A DNA stretch of 64,000 nucleotides from JAOAGA01 sp964540515 (lineage in GTDB: Bacteria > CALINM01). This document shows, piece after piece, positions 26,634-35,417 of the stretch. Below the pieces are notes generated by a model. It was not told the origin of the DNA and did no database searches. It saw only the letters and a program-made list of their open reading frames with translations. How positions within the stretch are numbered: the stretch's first letter is position 1; every line of letters starts with the position of its first letter. Position numbers and translations under genes: made by a program. The stretch spans positions 75,310-139,309 of the forward strand of contig CAZIMS010000007.1 of NCBI GenBank assembly GCA_964540515.1, written 5' to 3'.

Positions 26634-27668
26634 ATGGCAATTAGTTACAAAGATGCTGGCGTTAATATTGACGAAGGTAATGAGTTAGTCAAAAGAATAA
26701 AGCCTATATGTAAAGAAACTTTTAGATCAGAGGTAATTAGCGACATTGGTAGTTTTTCTGCCTTTTTTAACGTAAATCTTGATAAGTTCAAAAATCCTGT
26801 TCTTGTATCAAGTACTGATGGTGTGGGAACAAAGCTAAAACTTGCCTTTATGAGTGGCATTCACAATACCGTTGGGATTGATCTGGTAGCAATGGTGGTA
26901 AATGATATTGTAGTAAGCAACGCAGAGCCAGCTTTTTTCCTCGATTATTTTGCCTGCGGCAAGCTTTCTGTAGATACGGCACAAAAGGTTATTGAAGGCA
27001 TAGCTAAGGGTTGCAAAGATGCAAATTGTGCCCTTATAGGGGGAGAGACAGCGGAACTACCAGGATTTTACTCAGAGGGAGAGTATGATTTGGCAGGCTT
27101 TGGTGTTGGTATAGTCGATAAGGACAATATTATAGATGGTAGCTCCATAACAGTAGGAGACGTAATTATAGGATTAAAATCTTCTGGCATTCATAGCAAT
27201 GGCTACTCTCTTGTGAGAAAATTGGTCTTTGATATTCATAAATATAAGATTGACTCTTATATAGAAGACCTCTCAAAAACACTCATTGAAGAGCTTTTAA
27301 CACCTACAAAGATTTACGTAAAAGCAGTTCTTAATACCACCAAAAATTTTGATGTAAAAGGTATTGCCCACATTACTGGTGGCGGTTTTATAGATAATAT
27401 ACCAAGAATACTACCTCAACATGCTAAGGCAATCATAAAAAAGCACAGTTTTGAATGGTTACCCATCTTTAAGTTCTTACAATGGCTTGGAAATATTGAT
27501 GATATGGAGATGATGAGAACATTTAATTGTGGTGTTGGTATGATAATAGTGGTAAAAAATGACTGTGCCGAAGATATATTATCTTTCTTAAAACATAATG
27601 GTGTAGAATCTTATATAATCGGTGAGATTGTTAAGAGAGATAATAAAGATGCCATTGAGATAATATAG
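26634..27668 (+). CDS. purM: phosphoribosylformylglycinamidine cyclo-ligase
   Basis: AIR synthetase of 344 aa, which closes FGAM into AIR with ATP. It begins with ISYKDAGVNIDEGNELV, continues with SSTDGVGTKLKLA, ALIGGETAELPGFY and SSGIHSNGYSLVRK, and ends with HITGGGFIDNIPR, all family motifs. An SD (GGGGGAG-like) precedes the ATG. It is the last plus-strand gene of the purine run, and its stop is only 8 bp from the convergent purN stop. Confidence 0.97.
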   Translation: MAISYKDAGVNIDEGNELVKRIKPICKETFRSEVISDIGSFSAFFNVNLDKFKNPVLVSSTDGVGTKLKLAFMSGIHNTVGIDLVAMVVNDIVVSNAEPAFFLDYFACGKLSVDTAQKVIEGIAKGCKDANCALIGGETAELPGFYSEGEYDLAGFGVGIVDKDNIIDGSSITVGDVIIGLKSSGIHSNGYSLVRKLVFDIHKYKIDSYIEDLSKTLIEELLTPTKIYVKAVLNTTKNFDVKGIAHITGGGFIDNIPRILPQHAKAIIKKHSFEWLPIFKFLQWLGNIDDMEMMRTFNCGVGMIIVVKNDCAEDILSFLKHNGVESYIIGEIVKRDNKDAIEII

Positions 27669-27676
27669 ATTAAGGT

Positions 27677-28336
27677 TTAAATATCTACTGGCGGGTTTGT
27701 TAAAAAAAGCCTTTCATCCAACCTTAATGGTGGATCTATATACACCTTTCTTTCGGAAATCTTAATTCTCCCCTCTGCATATAACTGAATTGCCTTTGGA
27801 TATATCTTGTGCTCCACCTTAAGTATCCTCTGACTTAAGGTCTCGTCGGTATCATCATCTAAAACTGGTACTATGCCCTGTATAATAATGGGGCCTGTAT
27901 CCACTCCTTCGTCGGCAAAATGTACAGTACAACCTGCAAATTTAACGCCATAGTCTAAAGCCTTTTTTTGTACATGCAACCCAGGAAAGGCTGGAAGCAG
28001 AGCAGGATGAATGTTCATAACTCTCATAGGAAAGGCATCTAAAAAAACCCTTGTTATCACCCTAAGGAAACCAGCCATGACTACAAGCTCTACATCATAT
28101 TTTTTTAAAAGTTCCACTAATTTTCTGTCAAAATCTTCCCTGCTTTTAAAGTCCCGATGGTTAATAACCTCTGTTTTAATATTGTATTTTTTTGCCCTTT
28201 CTAAAGCATAAACACCAGGGACATTGGATATAACAACAGATATCTCTGCATTAATCTTTCCTTCTTCAATACTATCAATAATAGCCTGCAGGTTAGATCC
28301 ACTTCCTGATACAAGCACCCCAATCTTTAATGACAT
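27677..28336 (-). CDS. purN: phosphoribosylglycinamide formyltransferase
   Basis: GAR transformylase of 219 aa, using 10-formyltetrahydrofolate. It starts KIGVLVSGSGSNLQAIID, and the catalytic region is MNIHPALLPAFPGLHVQKKA with the Asn/His pair, followed by GCTVHFADEGVDTGPIIIQ containing the catalytic Asp. Unlike its pathway partners it is on the minus strand, converging on purM, and is co-directional with the HEAT-repeat gene 17 bp upstream. Confidence 0.96.
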   Translation of the reverse strand: MSLKIGVLVSGSGSNLQAIIDSIEEGKINAEISVVISNVPGVYALERAKKYNIKTEVINHRDFKSREDFDRKLVELLKKYDVELVVMAGFLRVITRVFLDAFPMRVMNIHPALLPAFPGLHVQKKALDYGVKFAGCTVHFADEGVDTGPIIIQGIVPVLDDDTDETLSQRILKVEHKIYPKAIQLYAEGRIKISERKVYIDPPLRLDERLFLTNPPVDI

Positions 28337-28353
28337 AGCCGCTCCCCTTTAAA

Positions 28354-28929
28354 CTAACCTACTTTCAATTTTCCAATTGCTTCTACAAGTTTACCCTTTA
28401 TACTTGCCACTGTTGTTTTCTGGAGTTTAGTCAGTAAAAAATCAAGAGATTCCGGACTTCCTATATTTGCAATAGCATCTATTAGAGCTAATGTGGCATC
28501 AGGGTCATCTTCTTGCTCAAGCTTTTTATTCAAAATAGGAGTAAGTTTTTCTATACCAAAAAGACCTAAGAATTCATAGACCAACTTTCTTACCATTGGC
28601 TCGCTATCATTTATCATTATTAAAACTTTCTCAATCATTCTCGGATCGTTAAACTCAATAAGTTGTTTGATAGTTAGAGCCCTTACATACTTATTCTCAT
28701 CATTAAGACCAAGATTTATATACTCAAGATAGTTTTTTGGTGAGACAGCTTTAAGCTCATTTATAAGCTTGGTTTTTTTCTCTTCTGAAAGTTTAGAAAA
28801 CTCAGGTAGCATTCTCTCAAAAAAGGCCTTTGCCTGAAGTCTATGTATGGCCTTTCCTGCTTTTTCTGCGACCTTTACATCAGAGTCCATAAGGAATGGT
28901 TTTAATTTTTTAATAAGTTCTGTTATCAT
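28354..28929 (-). CDS. HEAT-repeat protein
   Basis: A 191-aa all-helical protein with about five HEAT-like units, for example LINELKAVSPKNYLEYINLG, DENKYVRALTIKQLIEFNDP and DSEPMVRKLVYEFLGLFGIE. The spacing of about 30 residues and the conserved Asp/Arg/Leu pattern fit HEAT or PBS-lyase-type repeats. No catalytic motif is seen, so it is likely a protein-binding scaffold. Its ATG lacks an SD and lies 9 nt from a plausible -10. It is upstream of purN in the same direction. Confidence 0.75.
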   Translation of the reverse strand: MITELIKKLKPFLMDSDVKVAEKAGKAIHRLQAKAFFERMLPEFSKLSEEKKTKLINELKAVSPKNYLEYINLGLNDENKYVRALTIKQLIEFNDPRMIEKVLIMINDSEPMVRKLVYEFLGLFGIEKLTPILNKKLEQEDDPDATLALIDAIANIGSPESLDFLLTKLQKTTVASIKGKLVEAIGKLKVG

Positions 28930-28938
28930 ATTTAAACT

Positions 28939-28967
28939 AAGCTACCAGATTATTTATTTACAGTCAA
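28939..28967 (-). promoter_or_regulatory. putative promoter for the HEAT-repeat/purN pair
   Basis: On the minus strand, TTGACT (28962-28967) and TAGCTT (28939-28944) are 17 bp apart. The -35 is strong and the -10 weak. The ATG begins 9 nt after the -10, so the transcript would have little or no leader, and no SD is present. The -35 abuts the ruvX start codon on the other strand. Confidence 0.45.
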
Positions 28968-28968
28968 T

Positions 28969-29400
28969 ATGGAAAAGAAAAGAGGAAAAATAATGGCAAT
29001 AGATTTGGGGACAAAAAGGATAGGTATCGCCATTTCAGATGAAAGCCTATTAATTGCTCAACCATACTGTGTCTTAAAAAGAGAGGGAAACAAAAGGGAT
29101 ATCCCTAAAATTATTAGGTTAATCAAGGAAAAAGATATTGATAAATTAGTTATTGGCATACCTATGGGAGAAAAAAAAAATCCAATAGCTGAATCCGTCA
29201 AGAGACTTTGCAATCAAATTAAAGAGCATATTGATATACCCGTTGATTATATAGATGAAACTATGACAACAGTTGAGGCTTGGGATATTTTAAGAAATGC
29301 TGGATATAGTGAGAAAAAAGGAAGAGAGATAATTGACATGATATCAGCCACAAAAATTTTAGAGAGCTACTTAAGAAGCTATGAGGTTAAGAAAAAATGA
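28969..29400 (+). CDS. ruvX: Holliday junction resolvase-like pre-16S rRNA nuclease
   Basis: A 143-aa YqgF protein with an RNase H-like fold. The motif IMAIDLGTKRIGIAISDE carries the first catalytic Asp, LVIGIPMG follows, and the C-terminal VDYIDETMTTVEA carries the acidic residues. In E. coli YqgF processes the 5' end of 16S rRNA; the resolvase role is less certain. It overlaps mltG by ATGA. It is divergent from the HEAT gene with only 39 bp between starts. Confidence 0.93.
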   Translation: MEKKRGKIMAIDLGTKRIGIAISDESLLIAQPYCVLKREGNKRDIPKIIRLIKEKDIDKLVIGIPMGEKKNPIAESVKRLCNQIKEHIDIPVDYIDETMTTVEAWDILRNAGYSEKKGREIIDMISATKILESYLRSYEVKKK

Positions 29401-30395
29401 GGCCTCTTTTATACATAATAAGCTTTCTCATAATATTTTTTTTAGGTTTTTTAACACACTTCTATTTCTACATTAATAGACCTATTAATTTGAAAGAGGA
29501 CAAGCTTTTCAAGGTTCAGAAAAACGACTCTACCACTAAGATTGTAGATAATTTAGTTAAAGAAGATGTAATAAAAAATAAAATTTTTTTTAAGGTTCTA
29601 ATAAAAATTTTAGGTGGTGATAGAAATATATTATATGGTTACTATCTAATTCCAAAAGATATTACTCCCAAAGGTCTATGGGAAAAGATGGTAAGAGGCG
29701 AGATTGAACGGTATAAGCTCACTATTCCAGAAGGATACAATATTTATCAGATTGCCTATCTCGTTGAGAGTCAGAAATTAGGAGATAGAAAAAAATTTCT
29801 CTCCTATGTGAGAGATAAAAAGTTTATTAAGACTTTGGGCTTAGATTTGCCAACCCTTGAGGGTTATTTATATCCGGCTACATACTTTTTTAGCCCAGAA
29901 ACAAAAGAAGAAGAGATAATTGCCACTATGGTTAATAAAACTTTCGATATCTTAAAGGAGCTAAATATTGCAAATAAATCTCCCAAGGAGATACACAAAA
30001 ATCTTACACTGGCATCGCTTGTAGAAAAAGAAGCAAAGGTAAAAGAGGAGATGCCTTACATAGCAGCAGTTTTTTTAAACAGGCTAAGTAAAAAAATGAA
30101 GCTTCAGTGTGATCCAACAGTCCAGTATGGTCTTATGAAGTTCGATTACAACCTCACTAAAAAAGACCTAATGACAAAAAATCCTTACAACACCTATGTT
30201 AACTACGGACTGCCACCAACTCCTATCGCAAACCCATCGAAAGATGCTATTTTTGCTGTCTTAAACCCTGCAAAAACAGACTATCTATACTTTGTAGCAA
30301 AAAATGACGGTACCCATTATTTCTCATCGGATTTAAAAACACATAACAAAGCGGTTTATCACTATCAGATAAAAGGCAAAAAGGGGGATCTATGA
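29397..30395 (+). CDS. mltG: endolytic murein transglycosylase
   Basis: A 332-aa MltG (YceG) protein: an N-terminal membrane anchor (about 4-24), a LysM-like region with FKVQKNDSTTKIVDNLVKED, and a catalytic domain including LEGYLYPATYFF, LASLVEKEAKVKEEMPYIA (catalytic Glu) and QCDPTVQYGL. It cuts nascent glycan strands and is thought to set their length. It is ATGA-coupled to both ruvX and the peptidase that follows. Confidence 0.95.
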   Translation: MRPLLYIISFLIIFFLGFLTHFYFYINRPINLKEDKLFKVQKNDSTTKIVDNLVKEDVIKNKIFFKVLIKILGGDRNILYGYYLIPKDITPKGLWEKMVRGEIERYKLTIPEGYNIYQIAYLVESQKLGDRKKFLSYVRDKKFIKTLGLDLPTLEGYLYPATYFFSPETKEEEIIATMVNKTFDILKELNIANKSPKEIHKNLTLASLVEKEAKVKEEMPYIAAVFLNRLSKKMKLQCDPTVQYGLMKFDYNLTKKDLMTKNPYNTYVNYGLPPTPIANPSKDAIFAVLNPAKTDYLYFVAKNDGTHYFSSDLKTHNKAVYHYQIKGKKGDL

Positions 30396-31465
30396 ACAAA
30401 AAAGCTATGAGTTTTTTCGAAAACCTAATAGCATTACCAAGTCCATCGGGCTTTGAAGAAAACGCATCAAAGCTTTTCAAAAAATATACAGAAGAGTTTT
30501 GTGATGAGGTTTTTGTTGACACTATGGGCAATGTCTATGGTGAGATTAAATCACCAAATAAAAATACTTACAATGTAATGATCTCAGGTCATATTGATGA
30601 GATCGGGCTTATGGTAAAGTACATAAGCGAAAAGGGTTTTATATACTTCTCCTCTATAGGTGGGATAGATGTTAGATTACTTCCTGGTTTTAGGGTTTGG
30701 ATACATTCAGAGAAGGGAAAGATTAAAGGCATAATCGGTCAAAAACCCATACATCTTTTAGAGGCAACTGAGAGAGAAAAGGTTTCAAAGATTCATGAGC
30801 TATTTATTGATATTGGTGCAAAAAGCAAGAAAGAGGCTCTACAACACATAAACATTGGTGATCCCATAACACTTGATTGCGGTTTAGAGAGACTTCTAAA
30901 TGGTTATCTTATAGGAAGAGGTTTTGATGACAGAATGGGGGCCTTTTGCATAGCAGAAACATTGAGAGTTTTGGCAGAAGTAAAAGACGAGCTTGATGTC
31001 AATGTATATGGAGTTGCATCCGTTCAGGAAGAGCTAGGGCTTAGAGGTGCTACCATCTCGGCTTATAACATCAATCCCAAAGTTGGTATAGCCGTAGATG
31101 TTGGTTTTGCAACAGATTTTCCTTCTGTAGATGAAAAAATTGTTGGTGAGAGCAAATTAGAAGGAGGACCAATTATAACAAGAGGACCTAACATAAACCC
31201 TCACATCTTTGATATAATTGTGAAAACAGCTAAAAAAAATAAAATACCATACCAAATTGAGGGACATCCCAGGGCAACAGGAACAGATGCAAATGTAATG
31301 CAGCTTAGCCGTGGTGGAGTTGCAACAGGTCTTATATCAGTACCATTAAGATATATGCATACACCTGTTGAGATGCTCTCAGAAAAAGATTTAGACAATA
31401 CCATTAAGTTGCTGACAAATGCTATCCTTGCATTAAAGGCTGACATGGACTTTAGACCATTCTAA
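30392..31465 (+). CDS. M42 family metallopeptidase (glutamyl/leucyl aminopeptidase type)
   Basis: A 357-aa cytoplasmic dinuclear-metal aminopeptidase. Metal and catalytic motifs are MISGHIDEIGLMV (His and Asp), GRGFDDRMGAF (bridging Asp), VQEELGLRGA (catalytic Glu pair) and the late RYMHTPVEM (His). The family includes TET-type, tetrahedral dodecameric aminopeptidases that trim peptides. SD AAGGGGG precedes the ATG, which overlaps the mltG stop. Confidence 0.93.
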   Translation: MNKKAMSFFENLIALPSPSGFEENASKLFKKYTEEFCDEVFVDTMGNVYGEIKSPNKNTYNVMISGHIDEIGLMVKYISEKGFIYFSSIGGIDVRLLPGFRVWIHSEKGKIKGIIGQKPIHLLEATEREKVSKIHELFIDIGAKSKKEALQHINIGDPITLDCGLERLLNGYLIGRGFDDRMGAFCIAETLRVLAEVKDELDVNVYGVASVQEELGLRGATISAYNINPKVGIAVDVGFATDFPSVDEKIVGESKLEGGPIITRGPNINPHIFDIIVKTAKKNKIPYQIEGHPRATGTDANVMQLSRGGVATGLISVPLRYMHTPVEMLSEKDLDNTIKLLTNAILALKADMDFRPF

Positions 31466-31476
31466 GGGAGCTATCT

Positions 31477-33120
31477 GTGAGAAGAAAGATTAAAGATATT
31501 ATTGAAAAAGAGTTAGTTAATATTAAAGAGATACTTAATATTGATGAATTACCCGATTTTGAGATAGAGATACCTCGCAAAAAAGAGTATGGTGATTTCT
31601 CAACCAATATAGCTATGCTTTTGGGGAGCAGGTTAAAGAAAAATCCTCGTGAGATTGCAAAAATAATAATAGAGAATCTATCGTCTCCCTTCTTTGAAAA
31701 GATTGAAATAGCAGGACCTGGATTTATAAACTTTTTTCTTAACTTTTCTTATATCCTTAAATATTTAGAGGAGCTTTCTTTAGATTTTACATCTTTTCTC
31801 TCACCTAAAACGTACTCACCAGAAAAGATATTAATTGAGTATGTTAGTGCTAACCCTACAGGACCGCTTCATATAGGTCATGGTAGGGGAGCAACAATCG
31901 GCTCAACTTTAGCCATAATTTTTAAGGAGCTTGGCAATATAGTTACAGAGGAGTTTTATATAAACGATGCAGGCGGTCAGATAAAAAATTTAGGTATCTC
32001 TATTCTTAGAAGATGCCGAGAGCTAAAGGGAGAAAAGGTTAATTTTGAAGATGGTCTCTATTGTGGCGAATATGTTATAGATTTAGCAAATAAATTTCTC
32101 GAAATAGAGAGCTCTCTCGATGAAACAGAAGAAAATATTAAGAAAGCTAGTAATTTTGGAAAAGATATTGTTCTTAGCTGGATTAAGAAAGATTTGGAGG
32201 ACTTCCAAGTTTCCTTTGACAGCTATATCTCAGAAAAATCCCTCTTTGAGGATGGTGATGTAGATAAAACAATTGAAAAGCTTAAATCATCTAACTTTAT
32301 ATATGAGAAAGATGCTGCCCTATGGTTCAGGTCTACCGAGTTCGGTGATGATAAAGATAGAGTTCTTGTTAAAGAAAATGGTGAGAAAACATACTTTGCT
32401 TCTGATATTGCCTATCATAAAAATAAGTTTGAGAGGGCCTACGACCGATACATAAACATCTGGGGAGCAGACCATCATGGCTACGTAAAGAGAGTTCAAT
32501 CTGCCATAAGGGCATTAGGGTATGATGATAAGAAACTAAAAATACTAATGGTTCAGATGGTAAGCCTCTATAGGGCGGGAAAACAGATAACTATGTCTAA
32601 AAGGGCGGGTGATTTTATTACCCTAAGAGAAGTACTAGATGAGGTAGGCCTCTCTGCTATGAGATTTATGTTCCTTACCCGTAAAAACGATAGCCCTCTT
32701 GACTTTGACATAGAGCTTGTAAAACAGAAGACTGCAGATAATCCGGTCTTCTACGTTCAGTACATGTATGCAAGAATTAATAGTGTCTTTAAAGTAGCAA
32801 GAGAAAGAGGTATAGACATTGATAATATTGAAAAGACTTTCTCTAAACTTAACCTCCCAGAAGAGCGAGAGCTGATATATCAGATTCTATCCTTTCCGGA
32901 TTTGCTCTTTGATATATCAGAAAGATTAGAACCTCATCTACTCTCCTATTATCTTATTAATCTTGCTCAGATATTCCACAGCTATTACAACTCCCATAGA
33001 TTCATAAATGAAGACGATAAAAAGTTAACAGAAAGTAGAATTAATCTCTTAAAACTATTAAAGTTAACCGTTGAAAGAGGATTAAACCTTTTAAAAATTG
33101 AGTCTCCGGAGCAGATGTAG
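31477..33120 (+). CDS. argS: arginyl-tRNA synthetase
   Basis: A 547-aa class I synthetase charging tRNA-Arg. The HIGH motif is in NPTGPLHIGHGRGATIG, and the KMSKS-equivalent is ITMSKRAGDFITL. An N-terminal tRNA-recognition domain (about 1-110) and a C-terminal DALR anticodon-binding domain (from about 430) are present. The start is GTG, supported by AAGGGAG upstream and by agreement with family length. It follows the M42 gene by 11 bp. Confidence 0.96.
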   Translation: MRRKIKDIIEKELVNIKEILNIDELPDFEIEIPRKKEYGDFSTNIAMLLGSRLKKNPREIAKIIIENLSSPFFEKIEIAGPGFINFFLNFSYILKYLEELSLDFTSFLSPKTYSPEKILIEYVSANPTGPLHIGHGRGATIGSTLAIIFKELGNIVTEEFYINDAGGQIKNLGISILRRCRELKGEKVNFEDGLYCGEYVIDLANKFLEIESSLDETEENIKKASNFGKDIVLSWIKKDLEDFQVSFDSYISEKSLFEDGDVDKTIEKLKSSNFIYEKDAALWFRSTEFGDDKDRVLVKENGEKTYFASDIAYHKNKFERAYDRYINIWGADHHGYVKRVQSAIRALGYDDKKLKILMVQMVSLYRAGKQITMSKRAGDFITLREVLDEVGLSAMRFMFLTRKNDSPLDFDIELVKQKTADNPVFYVQYMYARINSVFKVARERGIDIDNIEKTFSKLNLPEERELIYQILSFPDLLFDISERLEPHLLSYYLINLAQIFHSYYNSHRFINEDDKKLTESRINLLKLLKLTVERGLNLLKIESPEQM

Positions 33121-33122
33121 GG

Positions 33123-33557
33123 ATGTCAATTAATATAAATAAAGCTCAACTTTTTATATTTATAATCTGCATAATAATAACAAACCTTGTAGCTTTTTAC
33201 ACAGGTATGCATTTGGGAGAGTTTTTTAAAATTATGGAAATAGAGTCAAGGTCACTCCTTCCACCATCGGCAAACCTTAAAATATCGATACCTTTTCCTA
33301 ACTTATCTAGCTTCAAAAACCTATCATCTGTTAGTGAAAAAGAAACACTATCAAAGAAAAATAAATTTTATATCCAGGTAGGGGCATTTAAAGATATCAA
33401 TAATGCAAAAAAAATGGCAGAAAAATTAGAAAAAAATGGGTTTTCAACTGAGATAAAAGCAGGTAAACTAAATTTTTTACTTGTAGTAGGTGAGGGAGAC
33501 GAAAAAGAAGAAAAAAAGGTAGTAGATAGATTAAAGAAAGAGGGAATTAAGTTTTGA
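33123..33557 (+). CDS. SPOR-domain membrane protein
   Basis: A 144-aa bitopic protein: a short cytoplasmic N-terminus, a membrane helix (about 9-29), a linker (about 35-75), and a C-terminal SPOR domain (about 77-144) with KFYIQVGAFKDINNAKKMAE and EKNGFSTEIKAGKLNFLLVV. SPOR domains bind denuded glycan at division septa, so this is probably a division-associated protein. Identity with a specific factor such as FtsN or DedD cannot be claimed. It starts 2 nt after argS and overlaps tatC (TGATG). Confidence 0.88.
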   Translation: MSININKAQLFIFIICIIITNLVAFYTGMHLGEFFKIMEIESRSLLPPSANLKISIPFPNLSSFKNLSSVSEKETLSKKNKFYIQVGAFKDINNAKKMAEKLEKNGFSTEIKAGKLNFLLVVGEGDEKEEKKVVDRLKKEGIKF

Positions 33558-34282
33558 TGGAGTTTTTTGACGAGAAAAGATTAGCAATATTAAGAGATAT
33601 TAGAAAAATTTTTATAAGAACTGCTATTATTTGTGGTGTTTTTTTTCTAATACTTCTCTATTTTGTTAAAGATATACTCCAAAAGCTTGTATCTATTATC
33701 AATATGAAACTTATTCTTTACTCCCTTCCTGAAGCCTTTATGTCTTATCTAAAGGTTACATTCTTGCTCTCTCTACTTATCATAGTACCCTATATAATTT
33801 TTGAAGTTGCTAAAATTATAGATAGATATACGAATCTCGGAAAAAAGTTTTTATATTTAATAATCATTGTAGGGACATTGCTTTTTTATTCAGGATTATA
33901 TTTCTGTTACGTCTATGTATTGCCTTCAGGTATTAAGTTCCTCCTTCAGTATCAGACTGAGGATATTAAGCCTATGATAGCACTATCTTCATATATCTCC
34001 TTCGTTTTTACCTTCTTACTTATTTTTGGGATAATGTTTGAGCTTCCTCTTATTATGTTTGTTCTTGGAAGGTTAGGATTTGTAACCTCTAAATTTTTAA
34101 ATAAACAGAGGAGATTCTTTATTCTTCTAAACTCTATCCTCTCAGCCCTTTTAACACCTACACCAGATGTTTTCAATCTTATGCTAATGATGGTTCCTAT
34201 GCAAATTTTGTACGAGATGGGTGTATTAATTGTCTATTTTACTGGAAAGGAAAATTTGCAAAAAGAAGAAAGTGCGGTATAA
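33557..34282 (+). CDS. tatC: Sec-independent protein translocase TatC
   Basis: A polytopic membrane protein of 241 aa with six hydrophobic segments, the first near residues 19-40. Diagnostic positions include the cytoplasmic N-terminus LAILRDIRKIFIRTA, FGIMFELPLIMFVLGRLG and LSALLTPTPDVFNLMLMMVP. TatC recognises twin-arginine signals and exports folded proteins. ATG at 33557 is chosen over the preceding TTG because it overlaps the SPOR gene stop as TGATG. No tatA or tatB is adjacent; they must be elsewhere. Confidence 0.94.
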   Translation: MEFFDEKRLAILRDIRKIFIRTAIICGVFFLILLYFVKDILQKLVSIINMKLILYSLPEAFMSYLKVTFLLSLLIIVPYIIFEVAKIIDRYTNLGKKFLYLIIIVGTLLFYSGLYFCYVYVLPSGIKFLLQYQTEDIKPMIALSSYISFVFTFLLIFGIMFELPLIMFVLGRLGFVTSKFLNKQRRFFILLNSILSALLTPTPDVFNLMLMMVPMQILYEMGVLIVYFTGKENLQKEESAV

Positions 34283-34283
34283 T
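34255..34283 (+). promoter_or_regulatory. promoter for the DUF948-YtxH pair
   Basis: TTTGCA (34255-34260) and a perfect TATAAT (34278-34283) are 17 bp apart and overlap the end of tatC. A start near 34290 gives a leader of about 20 nt holding AAGGAG (34297-34302), which is 6 nt before the ATG at 34309. Confidence 0.65.
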
Positions 34284-34308
34284 TTAATTAAAAAGTAAGG
34301 AGAGAGTG

Positions 34309-34710
34309 ATGTTAGAAATATTTATAGTTATACAGACTATAGTTGTCATTGGAATTTTCATAATTTTTTTACTTCTATTTTTTGGCATTAAAAAGGAAAG
34401 TGAGATTTTGAAAGAAAAAATTACAAAGTTTGAGGCAGATATAAAACCCATTTTAACAGAGACAAAAAGCCTTCTTGCTAACTTAAACAAAATTTCATCA
34501 TCCATAAAGGATATAACTGATGACGCACGTCAGATATCCCATAAAATAAAAGAATCTGCCATAGCCATTGAGAGTGTAGTTAGTAACTTTAAATATTCTG
34601 TTGATAAAACAAAAACAAAGGTATCGGTTCTTAAATTAGGACTTCAAACAGGTGTGAGTACCTTTCTTGGTTATTATCTAAAAAAAATGCAGAAAAAGGA
34701 GGAATTATGA
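34309..34710 (+). CDS. DUF948 family protein
   Basis: A 133-aa protein with an N-terminal membrane helix (about 1-25) and a long amphipathic coiled-coil region containing TKSLLANLNKISSSIKDITD and DARQISHKIKESA, the pattern of DUF948 proteins. Function is not established. ATG at 34309 is preferred to the GTG at 34306 by SD spacing. It ends in an ATGA overlap with the YtxH gene; this pairing is common and the two may act together in envelope stress or general stress. Confidence 0.8.
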   Translation: MLEIFIVIQTIVVIGIFIIFLLLFFGIKKESEILKEKITKFEADIKPILTETKSLLANLNKISSSIKDITDDARQISHKIKESAIAIESVVSNFKYSVDKTKTKVSVLKLGLQTGVSTFLGYYLKKMQKKEEL

Positions 34711-34976
34711 GTTGTGAAGAGAAATCTAATTTTGGTGCTTTTTTAGTTGGCCTAATATCCGGCGCAGCCATAGGAGCAGGTCTTGCTTTACTTTTTGCCC
34801 CTCAGTCAGGTAAAGAGACCAGAGAGAAGCTTAAAGACTCCGCAGAGGCTGTGAAAGATAAGATTGCTGATCTTGTAGATGACACTAAAGACTTCATTGC
34901 TGAACAAAAAAGGGCAATCTCTGAGGCTGTTACAGCAGGAAAAGAAGCTATTAAGAAGGCCTACGAGGGAGAATAA
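34707..34976 (+). CDS. YtxH domain-containing protein
   Basis: An 89-aa protein starting with a Gly/Ala-rich membrane segment (FLVGLISGAAIGAGLALLFA), followed immediately by PQSGKETREKLKDSAEAV and an amphipathic helical tail. This is the YtxH (general stress protein) pattern. Function is not known. An AAGGAGG site precedes the ATG. It is the last gene before a strong terminator. Confidence 0.88.
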   Translation: MSCEEKSNFGAFLVGLISGAAIGAGLALLFAPQSGKETREKLKDSAEAVKDKIADLVDDTKDFIAEQKRAISEAVTAGKEAIKKAYEGE

Positions 34977-34980
34977 AGTT

Positions 34981-35010
34981 AGGCAGGGATAAGATTCCCT
35001 GCCTCTTTTT
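34981..35010. terminator. rho-independent terminator between convergent genes
   Basis: A perfect 9-bp stem AGGCAGGGA / TCCCTGCCT with loop TAAGAT is followed on the plus strand by CTTTTT. It closes the DUF948-YtxH operon. The convergent minus-strand gene stops at 35012, so the same hairpin could also act for it, though the minus-strand side has no long T-run. Confidence 0.92.
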
Positions 35011-35011
35011 A

Positions 35012-35413
35012 CTAATCTTTAAAGATGATCTCCTTCACATCATTAAGCTTTATGCTAAAGATACCGAAACTTGATCTACCCTTTATTTTTTGTTGCCCCT
35101 GAAGGATAATCTGTATTTTTTCACCATTCTTTAAGAATAGGTCAGCCTTAACTTCCTTTTCTGAGAGAGCTTTTAGCTCAATCTTCCTTATCTGGGTTAA
35201 CTCAACTATCTGTTTTCCTCTACTCAATCTCCCCGATAGATAGGGCAAATCAGAAACTGACACATTATCAATTACAACCTTATATCCCTCAAGATCAGTT
35301 AACTCAACCTTAATATTTTCCTTTAACTTTGGCAGTTTAGTTTCGTCCTCACCTACCCCACCTAATCCCATAAAAAGAAGTGTTAAAATAGCTATTAAAA
35401 TGATCTTTCTCAT
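35012..35413 (-). CDS. small secreted protein of unknown function
   Basis: A protein of about 133 aa. The start at 35413 (MRKIILIAILTLLFMGLGG) gives a proper signal peptide; a longer reading frame from 35449 would run back into phoH. The mature domain is beta-rich, with KVELTDLEGYKVVIDNVSV and LKNGEKIQIILQGQQKI. No known family is recognised. It lies downstream of phoH in the same direction, after a 4-bp gap, and ends at the shared terminator. Confidence 0.72.
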   Translation of the reverse strand: MRKIILIAILTLLFMGLGGVGEDETKLPKLKENIKVELTDLEGYKVVIDNVSVSDLPYLSGRLSRGKQIVELTQIRKIELKALSEKEVKADLFLKNGEKIQIILQGQQKIKGRSSFGIFSIKLNDVKEIIFKD

Positions 35414-35417
35414 CTCA

